From NCBI RefSeq assembly GCF_019402445.1, contig NZ_SRZM01000137.1:1-18467 (forward strand): 18,467 nucleotides of DNA, written 5' to 3'. The notes under the pieces were generated by a model. It was given only the letters and a program-made list of their open reading frames with translations, made no database searches and was not told the DNA's origin. The position numbers and the translations under genes were made by a program. Below are positions 1-7,023 of this stretch, piece by piece (within the stretch, counting starts at the first letter, position 1; every line of letters starts with the position of its first letter). This DNA comes from Brachyspira pilosicoli. Its GTDB lineage: Bacteria; Spirochaetota; Brachyspiria; Brachyspirales; Brachyspiraceae.

Positions 1-1
1 T

Positions 2-46
2 AAAGATATTGCTAAGCAAAAAGATAAAAAAAATAATAATTTTTAA
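2..46 (+). CDS. Possible 3' end of an upstream + strand gene (partial)
   Basis: From base 2 an open frame runs in from the left edge for 14 codons and stops at TAA (44-46). It encodes a lysine- and asparagine-rich tail (KDIAKQKDKKNNNF), a composition typical of C-terminal tails in AT-rich genomes. If real, the gene converges on the ankyrin gene that ends at 126. Too little is visible to name a product, and another frame is also open over the same bases, so this is only a possibility. Confidence 0.3.
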   Translation, partial: KDIAKQKDKKNNNF

Positions 47-125
47 TTTTATTTTATAAAATTATATTATATAAACTTTGTTCTATATATTATAAATATA
101 CTTCGATAACTTATATAAAAGTCAA

Positions 126-983
126 TTATCTGAAAAATTCTGAAATATTAAAAACTATAAAATGTAATATTAATGCAGGTATACCAATTACAATTAGAAG
201 TACAATCTTAAAAATATTAAATAAAGTACTAAATATTCCATTAAAAGTTAATTTTATATTATATATAAATGCTCCGGGATACGCTTTTTGCCCATTATTA
301 TTTTTTATATTTTTATCTGCATTATTTTCTATCAAAAGAGAGGCAACTTTTTTTTCCATATCAATATCTCTATAGTCATTATTTTTTTTATATAAAATTT
401 TATGAAGTGCAGTATCTCCATCATTATTTTGTAAATTAATATTGACTGAGTTTTTTATGAGCATTTCAATAATATCATATTCTTCTGTTCCTATATTATC
501 TCTAGAAAGTATATAATGAATTATACCATTTCCGTCATTATCTTGTATATTAATATTTGCTCCAAGATTTATAAGTGTTTCAATTTTATATTTACTATCT
601 GGAACTCCTATAATTTCACTTGTACCGAATTTAGGTCTATGAAGTGAATTGTAGCACTTACTTACATCAAGTATAAGGCTTTTTCCCTCTTCATTTTTCT
701 CGTTAATATCCATTCCATTATCTAATAAAACCTTTACGAAATTAGAGAAATTATTAGTGCTTAAATTAGGTATATAGTTATACCATGTTTCACTGTTCGT
801 TATAGAATAAATTATATATTCTTTATTGTTTTCAATTATGTATTTAAACTCATCAATATTTTCTAATACTACTGATTTGTATAATGCTGATTCTTTATTT
901 GTTGCCGCTAAATTCTTAAAATCTTCACTTACCTGACCATAAGCAATGTACGAACTAATTATAATAATCCATAATACTTTCAT
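126..983 (-). CDS. Exported ankyrin-repeat protein with C-terminal membrane segment
   Basis: Predicted 285-residue protein. The start at 983 is preferred over the ATG at 1004 because AAAAAGAGG lies 6 bases upstream of it, inside the longer frame, and the N-terminus then becomes a plain signal peptide (MKVLWIIIISSYIAYGQ). The middle (about 80-235) holds roughly four degenerate ankyrin repeats, recognisable from the pattern ...LLxxGxDINxxNxxGxxxL (for example LINLGANINIQDNDGNGIIH). The last about 35 residues form a very hydrophobic segment (IVLLIVIGIPALILHFIVF), so the protein is probably held in the inner membrane with the repeats in the periplasm. Ankyrin repeats bind other proteins; the partner cannot be read from the sequence. 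The gene has its own promoter at 1020-1049. Its repeats are less regular than those of the neighbour ending at 1110, to which it may be distantly paralogous. Confidence 0.85.
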   Translation of the reverse strand: MKVLWIIIISSYIAYGQVSEDFKNLAATNKESALYKSVVLENIDEFKYIIENNKEYIIYSITNSETWYNYIPNLSTNNFSNFVKVLLDNGMDINEKNEEGKSLILDVSKCYNSLHRPKFGTSEIIGVPDSKYKIETLINLGANINIQDNDGNGIIHYILSRDNIGTEEYDIIEMLIKNSVNINLQNNDGDTALHKILYKKNNDYRDIDMEKKVASLLIENNADKNIKNNNGQKAYPGAFIYNIKLTFNGIFSTLFNIFKIVLLIVIGIPALILHFIVFNISEFFR

Positions 984-1019
984 CATAAACCTCTTTTTTA
1001 TCATGTATTATATTTTTTG

Positions 1020-1049
1020 ATTATACATTGTAGCGGTATATTTTGTCAA
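1020..1049 (-). promoter_or_regulatory. Sigma70-type promoter of the ankyrin gene at 126-983
   Basis: On the - strand TTGACA (1049-1044, perfect -35) is followed after 18 bases by TATAAT (1025-1020, perfect -10). Transcription would start near 1013, giving a leader of about 30 bases to the start at 983. The quality of both boxes supports independent transcription of this gene. Confidence 0.75.
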
Positions 1050-1109
1050 CTTAGATTTTATTTTAGATTTTATTGATTGTATTTAGTAGAAAATAAAATT
1101 TAAAACTAT

Positions 1110-2270
1110 TTATTTTTTCTTATAATATTTTTTTACTAAATCAATCATTTTTTTATCCTGAATAGCCTCAGCATATTCTAAAACATTGTAGCTTTCTTTT
1201 ATACTTCTGCCATAGTCATTATCAGGTTTCATTTTTATATTTAAATCCACTCCGTTTTTAAATAAATATTCAGCAACTTCATAATTATGTTGGTCTATAG
1301 CATGAAATATCGCAGTATAGTTTATATCATTAGGATAATAGTTTACATCAGCCCCATTTTCAACCAATGCCTTAACTATTTCTAAATTACCCGCACCTGC
1401 AGCAATCGCTATAGGAGGATAATAATCTAAAAATTTAGTATCCAAATCAGCCCCATTATCTTTTAAAAGCTTTACTACTTTTGGAATAGACGCCGCAAGT
1501 ATAGTAGCAGGAGCAACTCCACTATTATTTGTAGCATTAACATCGGCACCATTTTCTATTAAAAGTTTTGAAGCTTCATAAGGATTTTGTCCTGTAACAG
1601 CCCAAAGTAATGGAGTGTCCCCATTATCATCAGCTTTTCCATTAACATCTATTCCATTATCTATTAAATATTGCATTATATTAAGATTTCCATTTTCAGA
1701 AGCATAAATAAGTGCAGATGCTCCCCAAGATGATTTTTCATTTATATCTGCATTGTTTTCTATTAATATATTAAACATTTCTTCATTACCCTTTTCGCAT
1801 GCAATCATAATCATATTTTTTCCGTCTTTATTTTTTATATTTATATCAGAGTTATGTTCTATTAATAGTTTTGCTATTTCTATATTGCCAGTTCTCACAG
1901 CTTCCATTAAAGCATTAAATCCATCGCCTGCTCTTAAATTAACTAAAGCCCCATTATCAATCAAAGCTTTTGCTATATTGTAATGATTATATGATGAAGC
2001 TATCATTAAAGGAGTAGAATTAGCATAGTGTACAACATCACCTATATTAATTTCAGTTTTAGAGCTTGCATTTATACCGCCTTCATTTATTAATTCTATT
2101 ATTTCAGCAACACCTGTTTTATTTTTATTTTTTTCTAATAAGCTTAATAATTCATCGCTAGGCTTTATTATTTCATTTGTAATAGCTAAACTATTTATTT
2201 TCTCATTATTACTCTTGGAATAAAGTAATGAAATTGCAATTATCAATATAAATAATATCTTCTTTTTCAT
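1110..2270 (-). CDS. Exported ankyrin-repeat protein (about eight repeats)
   Basis: Predicted 386-residue protein. The start at 2270 (MKKKILFILIIAISLLYS) is chosen because it begins a signal peptide and follows AAAAAGG; the in-frame ATG at 2312 would add 14 residues lacking such a site. After a capping segment (about 50-75) come about eight consecutive 33-residue ankyrin repeats (about 81-345), each with the TPLMxAxxxxxxxIAKxLIxNGAxVN pattern, e.g. GFNALMEAVRTGNIEIAKLL. Repeat six is shortened and lacks a good TPL motif. No C-terminal anchor is seen, so the mature protein is probably periplasmic, a surface-attached form being possible if the tail near LLYS carries a lipid; there is no convincing lipobox cysteine. 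It probably acts as a protein-binding scaffold. It has its own promoter (2301-2329) and is separated from the next ankyrin gene by 126 bases. Confidence 0.92.
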   Translation of the reverse strand: MKKKILFILIIAISLLYSKSNNEKINSLAITNEIIKPSDELLSLLEKNKNKTGVAEIIELINEGGINASSKTEINIGDVVHYANSTPLMIASSYNHYNIAKALIDNGALVNLRAGDGFNALMEAVRTGNIEIAKLLIEHNSDINIKNKDGKNMIMIACEKGNEEMFNILIENNADINEKSSWGASALIYASENGNLNIMQYLIDNGIDVNGKADDNGDTPLLWAVTGQNPYEASKLLIENGADVNATNNSGVAPATILAASIPKVVKLLKDNGADLDTKFLDYYPPIAIAAGAGNLEIVKALVENGADVNYYPNDINYTAIFHAIDQHNYEVAEYLFKNGVDLNIKMKPDNDYGRSIKESYNVLEYAEAIQDKKMIDLVKKYYKKK

Positions 2271-2300
2271 AAAACAACCTTTTTTATTAATATTGAGCAT

Positions 2301-2329
2301 ATTATATAACAATACATCCTAATACTCAA
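2301..2329 (-). promoter_or_regulatory. Sigma70-type promoter of the ankyrin gene at 1110-2270
   Basis: On the - strand TTGAGT (2329-2324) and TATAAT (2306-2301) are separated by 17 bases. The predicted start is near 2294, leaving a leader of about 24 bases with an AAGG ribosome-binding site. The promoter is bracketed by 7-base inverted repeats (TATTGAG 2291-2297, CTCAATA 2325-2331), one covering the -35 and one the predicted start. Confidence 0.65.
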
Positions 2330-2342
2330 TAAAAAAACATCT

Positions 2343-2720
2343 TTAAGCTAATAAATCTCCTCTGTAATTTATACATAAATCTATAGAATTGCTTAATTTT
2401 ATTCTATAAAAATTTATTCTTTTGTTTATTTCATATATATGAGCATCTTTATATTTTTTTATAATATTTTTTACTTTATTCGATATAGATTTTGGAAGTA
2501 TGCTGTCTGTTATAGTATCATCACTACTTATATAATTCCAATTACCATTTTTATCAAAATCAATATAAGTTCCATTAGATAATTTTACTTCATATTCATC
2601 ATTAATTTTATCTATATATATTATTTTTGTATTATGGAAGTAAAATTCTATTAATCTTCTAGCATTTTCAGGCAATTTACTAGGAGTTATTTTTATAGAA
2701 AGTTGTAATTTAGTATTCAT
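2343..2720 (-). CDS. Small PepSY-like (DUF2874-type) protein without signal peptide
   Basis: 125 residues. It consists of two similar halves: LP-x-N-A...YEVKLSNGTYIDFDKNGNW (about 16-63) and LPKSISNKVKNI...YRIKLSNSIDLCINYRGDLL (about 75-124). Each half has an amphipathic helix beginning with an LP motif and a beta hairpin ending in an [I/L]x[F/N]xxxG turn. This is the layout of the PepSY-like / beta-lactamase-inhibitor-like fold family. Members of that family are usually exported, but here the N-terminus (MNTKLQLSIKITPSK) is not a signal peptide and the ATG sits behind a strong GGAGG site, so a cytoplasmic location is inferred. The gene stands alone between an ankyrin gene and the divergent leuS and has an unusually rich control region (2744-2830). 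The function is unknown; a small sensor or binding role is possible but unproven. Confidence 0.85.
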   Translation of the reverse strand: MNTKLQLSIKITPSKLPENARRLIEFYFHNTKIIYIDKINDEYEVKLSNGTYIDFDKNGNWNYISSDDTITDSILPKSISNKVKNIIKKYKDAHIYEINKRINFYRIKLSNSIDLCINYRGDLLA

Positions 2721-2743
2721 AAATTAACCTCCGCACTGTTCTA

Positions 2744-2762
2744 TTGTAAATTATCTTTACAA
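2744..2762. promoter_or_regulatory. Operator-like palindrome TTGTAAA-N5-TTTACAA
   Basis: Bases 2744-2750 and 2756-2762 are perfect 7-base inverted repeats around a 5-base centre (TTATC). The site covers the predicted transcription start of the PepSY-like gene, the classic place for a dimeric repressor. In the transcript it could instead form a short AU-rich hairpin. The half-site is the same heptamer as in the direct-repeat array at 2802-2830. Confidence 0.6.
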
Positions 2763-2767
2763 TTATA

Positions 2768-2795
2768 ATTATAGTCAAAGGTAAAGTTTTGTCAA
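2768..2795 (-). promoter_or_regulatory. Consensus promoter of the PepSY-like gene
   Basis: On the - strand a perfect TTGACA (2795-2790) and a perfect TATAAT (2773-2768) are separated by 16 bases. The predicted start is near 2761, inside the palindrome 2744-2762. The 5' leader is about 40 bases and ends in a strong GGAGG ribosome-binding site. Confidence 0.8.
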
Positions 2796-2801
2796 TATAT
2801 T

Positions 2802-2830
2802 TTTACAAATATTTTACAATAAATTTACAA
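2802..2830. promoter_or_regulatory. Three 11-bp-phased TTTACAA direct repeats (activator-type site)
   Basis: TTTACAA occurs at 2802-2808, 2813-2819 and 2824-2830, so the copies begin exactly 11 bp apart, one helical turn. Read on the - strand they are TTGTAAA copies ending 6 bp upstream of the -35 of the PepSY-like gene. Direct repeats with 11-bp phasing next to a -35 are the known binding pattern of OmpR/PhoB-family response regulators (compare the TTAACA-type boxes of Bacillus PhoP). Which regulator binds here is not known. Confidence 0.6.
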
Positions 2831-2960
2831 TTAATATATTTTTATAGGTGATATATAACACATATCAAACATAATATATAGACTAATGTAAATTTTATGT
2901 AAAATATAGTATATTATCATTTACAATTAACATAAATCTATACAAATATACAAAAAATAC

Positions 2961-2989
2961 TTGAAAAATATAACATTTTGCAATATAAT
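2961..2989 (+). promoter_or_regulatory. Candidate upstream promoter of leuS
   Basis: TTGAAA (2961-2966), a 17-base spacer and TATAAT (2984-2989). The predicted start near 2996 falls on a TTGTAAA copy (2995-3001), which would suit repression. The leader to the leuS start would be about 147 bases. Confidence 0.55.
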
Positions 2990-3024
2990 TTTTGTTGTAA
3001 AAATTTTCAGTAAATATATTTTGC

Positions 3025-3033
3025 TGTTATAAT
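3025..3033 (+). promoter_or_regulatory. Candidate downstream, extended -10 promoter of leuS
   Basis: TGTTATAAT fits the extended -10 form TGnTATAAT exactly. The -35 position (around 3005-3010) is poor, as expected for extended -10 promoters. The predicted start is near 3040, giving a leader of about 100 bases. Confidence 0.45.
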
Positions 3034-3142
3034 CTTATTTTAATTCTTTATATAGTAATAAAATAAGCGGAATTTTACAAAATACACATAAAAATAATAA
3101 TTTTTTTATTAATAAATAGTATCAAACTACGGAGTGTATATT

Positions 3143-5704
3143 ATGGAATATAATTTTACCACCATTGAAAAGAAATGGCAGAAGTACTGGAAAGACAATC
3201 AATCTTTCAAAACAGTTTCTAAACCTACAGACAAAAAATATTATGTATTAGAGATGTTTCCATATCCATCTGGAAAAATGCATATGGGACACGTTTCAAA
3301 CTACACTATAGCTGACTCTATAGCTAGATACTATAAACTGTTGGGCTATGATATTTTACACCCAATGGGCTGGGATGCTTTCGGTATGCCTGCAGAAAAT
3401 GCCGCTATTGATAACAAAACCCACCCTGCTGAATGGACTTTAAAAAATATTGCTAATATGAAAGACCAATTAAACTTGCTTGGATATTCATATGATTGGG
3501 ATAGAGAAGTTACTACTTGTTTGCCTGATTATTATAAATGGGGACAGTGGTTTATATTAAAAATGTATGAGAAAGGGCTTTTATATAGAAAAGGCGGAGA
3601 TGTTAACTGGTGCGACCATTGTAATACAGTATTAGCAAATGAACAGGTTACTGCAGAAGGCACTTGCTGGAGATGTGATGGAGAAGTTACTAAAAAGAAA
3701 CTTGAACAATGGTATATAAAAGTTACTGATTATGCTGAGCAATTAGACGCTGATTTAAAACTATTAGAAGGTTATTGGCCTGATAACGTTATAGCTATGC
3801 AAAAAAACTGGATAGGAAGAAGTGTTGGTGCTTATATTAATTTCAATTTAGATGACGGCAAAGACTTCCCTATATTTACAACTCGTCCAGACACTATTTA
3901 CGGTGTTACTTATATGGCTATAGCTTGGAATTATGAAGGGCTTTTAGATATGTGTACCCCTGAACAAAAAAATGCTGTAGAGGAGTTCATTAAAAAGTCT
4001 GCTAAGATTGACCAAAAAACAGACTACGAAAAAGAAGGGGTATTTACAGGAAGATATGTAGTTAATCCATTTAATGGAGAGAAAGCTCCTTTGTATGCTG
4101 CTAATTTCGTTTTAGCTGAATATGGTAGCGGTGCTGTAATGGCTGTTCCTGCTCATGACCAAAGGGACTTTGAATTTGCTAAAAAATATAATATTCCTGT
4201 AAAAGTTGTTATACAAAATGCTGATAATTCTATAAAAGCAGAAACTATGACAGAAGCTTATGTAGAAGACGGAATAGTTGTTAATTCAGATATATTAAAC
4301 GGACTTTCTTCAAGAGATGCTATAAAAAGAGCGATAGAGTATGCCACAGAAAAAGGTTTCGGAAGAGAGCAAGTACAATATAAACTTAGAGATTGGCTTA
4401 TATCAAGACAAAGATATTGGGGTAACCCTCTTCCTTTTGTACATTGTGAGAAATGCGGTGTTGTACCTGTACCTGAAAGCGAACTTCCTATAACACTTCC
4501 TATGGATATAGAGTTTACAGTTGGAGAAAACCCTCTTAAGAAATCTGCATCATTTGTTAATACAACATGCCCAAAATGCGGTGCTCCTGCTAAAAGAGAA
4601 ACTGACACTATGGATACATTTACATGCAGTTCTTGGTATTATGCTAGATATACAGATGCCCATAATAATAAAATGCCTTTTGACCCTGCAGCTGCTAATG
4701 CTTGGCTTGGCGTTGACCAATACATCGGCGGTATTGAGCATGCTTGTATGCACCTTTTGTATTCAAGATTCTGGTACAAGTTTATGAGAGATATAGGACT
4801 TATAAAAGGAGATGAGCCTTTCAATAGACTTCTTACTCAGGGTATGGTTTTGGCAAATAGTTATGAGGCTAAATCGTTGAAAAAGTTTTATAGTCAAGAG
4901 CAGATGAACAATAAAGAATACGAAAAAGACGGTATTAAAAAAGAAGACATTATAGTAAAAATGGAAAAGATGTCTAAATCAAAAGCTAACGGAGTTGATC
5001 CTGCTGAAATTATAGAGCTTTTCGGTGCTGATGCTGTTAGAATATTTGTTATGTTTGTTGCTCCTCCAGAAAAAGACAAAGAATGGTCTGATGAAGGTGT
5101 TAAAGGTTCTGCAAGATTCTTAAACAGAATTTGGAACTTATTCTTAAAATACAAAGATGAAGAAGCTTTCAAAAATGCTAAATCATTCGACTACAACAAT
5201 CTTTCAAAAGACGGACAAAAATTATTTAGAAAATACAATAAAACTATTAAGAAAGTTACAATAGACATTAAAGACAGATTCCACTTCAACACTGCAATTG
5301 CTTCATTAATGGAGCTTTTGAACGATATGTCTACTATAAAATTAGCTAACAATGATGATTATGCTATGTTTAGAGAAGTGATTAGAGGATACTTAATTCT
5401 TCTTAACCCAATAGCTCCTCATATTACAGAAGAAATTTATCAGATATTAAACTTTGGTAAAATGATAATTGAAGAGAGATGGGTTGAACATAATGAAGAG
5501 TATTGCAAAGACGACACATTTGAATTAGTATTCCAAGTTAATGGCAAGATAAGAGACAGAATAGAAGCTGATGTTAATATAAGTGAAGATGATGCAAAAA
5601 ATCAGGCATTATCTAGTGAAAAAGTAAAACAGTTTACAGAAGGAAAAAACATTGTTAAAGTAGTTTATGTTAAAGGCAAGCTTGTAAACATAGTTGTAAA
5701 ATAA
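3143..5704 (+). CDS. leuS: Leucyl-tRNA synthetase
   Basis: 853 residues, the normal size of bacterial LeuRS. The class I enzyme charges tRNA-Leu with leucine using ATP in the cytoplasm. The start at 3143 is chosen over the GTG at 3134 because GGAG (3131-3134) lies 8 bases upstream. The HIGH motif is HMGH (47-50) after FPYPSGKM; KMSKS is at 609-613. Cysteine pairs CDHC/CWRC and CEKC/CPKC look like zinc knuckles. The CP1 editing domain shows TTRPDTIYG and GSGAVMAVPAHDQRDFEFA, with the conserved aspartate of the hydrolytic site, so proofreading should be intact. The catalytic segment FTCSSWYYARY and the C-terminal anticodon-binding and tail regions (ending VNGKIRD...VKGKLVNIVV) are complete. Its codon use is richer in G/C than in the ankyrin genes, as expected for a highly expressed gene. 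It is transcribed alone, ending at a terminator at 5728-5766. Confidence 0.98.
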   Translation: MEYNFTTIEKKWQKYWKDNQSFKTVSKPTDKKYYVLEMFPYPSGKMHMGHVSNYTIADSIARYYKLLGYDILHPMGWDAFGMPAENAAIDNKTHPAEWTLKNIANMKDQLNLLGYSYDWDREVTTCLPDYYKWGQWFILKMYEKGLLYRKGGDVNWCDHCNTVLANEQVTAEGTCWRCDGEVTKKKLEQWYIKVTDYAEQLDADLKLLEGYWPDNVIAMQKNWIGRSVGAYINFNLDDGKDFPIFTTRPDTIYGVTYMAIAWNYEGLLDMCTPEQKNAVEEFIKKSAKIDQKTDYEKEGVFTGRYVVNPFNGEKAPLYAANFVLAEYGSGAVMAVPAHDQRDFEFAKKYNIPVKVVIQNADNSIKAETMTEAYVEDGIVVNSDILNGLSSRDAIKRAIEYATEKGFGREQVQYKLRDWLISRQRYWGNPLPFVHCEKCGVVPVPESELPITLPMDIEFTVGENPLKKSASFVNTTCPKCGAPAKRETDTMDTFTCSSWYYARYTDAHNNKMPFDPAAANAWLGVDQYIGGIEHACMHLLYSRFWYKFMRDIGLIKGDEPFNRLLTQGMVLANSYEAKSLKKFYSQEQMNNKEYEKDGIKKEDIIVKMEKMSKSKANGVDPAEIIELFGADAVRIFVMFVAPPEKDKEWSDEGVKGSARFLNRIWNLFLKYKDEEAFKNAKSFDYNNLSKDGQKLFRKYNKTIKKVTIDIKDRFHFNTAIASLMELLNDMSTIKLANNDDYAMFREVIRGYLILLNPIAPHITEEIYQILNFGKMIIEERWVEHNEEYCKDDTFELVFQVNGKIRDRIEADVNISEDDAKNQALSSEKVKQFTEGKNIVKVVYVKGKLVNIVVK

Positions 5705-5727
5705 TATACAATTATTTATAAAATATT

Positions 5728-5766
5728 AAAGGGTATGGATTTAAAAAATCTGTACTCTTTTTTATT
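5728..5766 (+). terminator. Intrinsic terminator of leuS
   Basis: Arms 5728-5742 and 5746-5760 pair over 15 positions around a 3-base loop, using three G-U pairs in the + strand RNA, and run directly into a T-rich tract (5758-5768). It starts 23 bases after the leuS stop. On the other strand the three G-U pairs become A-C mismatches, so the structure works only for + strand transcripts. Confidence 0.8.
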
Positions 5767-5998
5767 TTAATTACATTCCCCACCCTTTATTTTTTATTGT
5801 ATCATTTTAAAATTATAATTTTATTGTTTTTTATTGACGAACTAAAAAAGCACCCCACCCAAGATTTATTTAAATAAAAACACTACTCAACGCACGGTTG
5901 AATAACTATTATTTATAATAAAAATTCTATAATTAAAACATATTAATAATTTATTGCTACTTTATCGTGCGTTATTGAAATAATTAAATTTTATTGTA
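5767..5998. other. Non-coding stretch with short C-rich and GC-rich repeats
   Basis: Between the leuS terminator and the manA promoter no credible gene is seen. Two CCCCACCC octamers (5778-5785 and 5853-5860, 75 bases apart) stand out in the AT-rich background. TCAAC-GCACG-GTTGA (5887-5899 area) forms a small hairpin, and its AACGCACG is matched by the reverse complement CGTGCGTT about 75 bases further on (5966-5973). It may be a decayed gene end or a short interspersed element. Confidence 0.5.
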
Positions 5999-6026
5999 TT
6001 GAATTATTTTTTTTATTTTATATAAT
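5999..6026 (+). promoter_or_regulatory. Promoter of manA, predicting a leaderless transcript
   Basis: TTGAAT (5999-6004), a 16-base T-rich spacer and a perfect TATAAT (6021-6026). Only six bases separate the -10 from the ATG at 6033, so transcription should begin at or beside the start codon. No ribosome-binding site is present upstream of the ATG, which agrees with this. Confidence 0.65.
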
Positions 6027-6032
6027 GTAACT

Positions 6033-7007
6033 ATGTATATATTTGAATTTAAAGAAATTGGTAAAGAGTCCATCTGGGGCGGCAACACATTAGTTAAATC
6101 TTATTCTAAACCTTTTGATAAAGATAAAAATATTGGCGAAAGCTGGGAAATATGTGATTTAAAAGATGATAAAAATATTATATTAAACGGTGAGTTTAAA
6201 GATAAAAACATATCATTTATAATAGAACATTTAGGAGAAAAACTTTTAGGAAGTAATTGCAAAAACAATAAAGATTTTCCTCTCTTAATAAAATTTATAG
6301 ATGCAAAAGATAAATTATCAATACAAGTTCATCCGGACGAAGAATACGCTAATAAAAAACATAATAAACATGGCAAAAATGAAATGTGGTATATTATGGA
6401 AGCAGATGAAAATGCTAAACTTTTAGTGGGGTTAAAAAAAGGAATTGATAAAAATAAATTAAAAAAAGCTATAAAAAATAAAGAAAACATAGAAGATATG
6501 TTTAATTATTTTGACATAAAAAGAGGAGATGCTTTTTATATACCCAATGGCTGTATACATGCTATAATGGGTAACAGTTTAATAGCAGAAATACAAACTC
6601 CGAGTGATGTTACATATAGACTTTATGATTGGAATAGAGTAGATAAAAATGGTAATTCAAGAGAGCTTCATATAGAAGATTCTTTTAATGTCATTAAAGA
6701 TATAGATGCATTTCAATTAAAATCAAAAAAAGAAAATTTACTGAAAAAAGATAATATAGAAATCAATAATATATTTTCGAATGAATACTTTACAACAGAA
6801 GAATATATCATTAAAGATAAATATACTTCTAAAACTAATAATAAAACATTTGAAATAATATTGGTAATGGAAGGAAATGGAACGATAGCAAGCGATGAAA
6901 ATAGTATTGAATTAGAGGCTGGAAAAACTGTTCTTTTACCTGCATATCTTGGAGAGTATAGTATATATAGTGAAAAAGGAATAAAATTATTAAGGGTTAC
7001 TATTTGA
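6033..7007 (+). CDS. manA: Mannose-6-phosphate isomerase, class I
   Basis: 324 residues, the size of the short bacterial type I phosphomannose isomerases. This zinc enzyme interconverts mannose 6-phosphate and fructose 6-phosphate, feeding mannose into glycolysis or supplying GDP-mannose for envelope sugars. The N-terminal KESIWGG motif (11-17), the zinc ligands in [10 protein letters not shown] (Q98, H100), E117 in KNEMWYI and H176 in IPNGCIHAI, and the active-site segment [12 protein letters not shown] (191-202) are all present. The C-terminal 80 residues form the second cupin-like jelly roll. No other start is possible: the first conserved motif lies 10 residues in, and a stop is close upstream. 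There is no Shine-Dalgarno site; the promoter places the RNA start at the ATG. It is the first gene of a tight cluster with mlaF 16 bases downstream. Confidence 0.93.
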   Translation: MYIFEFKEIGKESIWGGNTLVKSYSKPFDKDKNIGESWEICDLKDDKNIILNGEFKDKNISFIIEHLGEKLLGSNCKNNKDFPLLIKFIDAKDKLSIQVHPDEEYANKKHNKHGKNEMWYIMEADENAKLLVGLKKGIDKNKLKKAIKNKENIEDMFNYFDIKRGDAFYIPNGCIHAIMGNSLIAEIQTPSDVTYRLYDWNRVDKNGNSRELHIEDSFNVIKDIDAFQLKSKKENLLKKDNIEINNIFSNEYFTTEEYIIKDKYTSKTNNKTFEIILVMEGNGTIASDENSIELEAGKTVLLPAYLGEYSIYSEKGIKLLRVTI

Positions 7008-7023
7008 GGGAAATTTTCGTTTT

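Larger units (their letters stand above)
2721..3142. other. Divergent intergenic control region between the PepSY-like gene and leuS
   Basis: 422 bases, almost all A/T, without a credible gene. It holds the promoter and operator-like sites of the PepSY-like gene, two candidate leuS promoters, and further copies of the heptamer or its hexamer core: TGTAAA at 2887-2892 and 2898-2903 (again 11 bp apart, opposite orientation), TTTACAA at 2920-2926 and 3074-3080, TTGTAAA at 2995-3001. A 9-base inverted repeat (3034-3042 with 3059-3067) may fold in the leuS leader. No T-box hallmark was found. Confidence 0.7.

Noticed and set aside
3040..3142. T-box riboswitch in the leuS leader
   Set aside because: No T-box consensus or terminator/antiterminator pair is visible, and the leader is short and almost pure A/T.
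4258..5172. Several open frames on the - strand and in other + frames inside leuS
   Set aside because: They overlap a fully conserved synthetase gene and have no independent support.
5735..5812. A 25-residue ATG-started open frame after leuS
   Set aside because: It begins inside the leuS terminator stem, runs through its T-tract, and has Phe-rich low-complexity content; the hairpin explains the sequence better.
5846..5905. A 19-residue Thr/Pro/Lys-containing open frame ending at 5905
   Set aside because: No start codon, stop immediately upstream; kept only as a hint of a decayed gene end.
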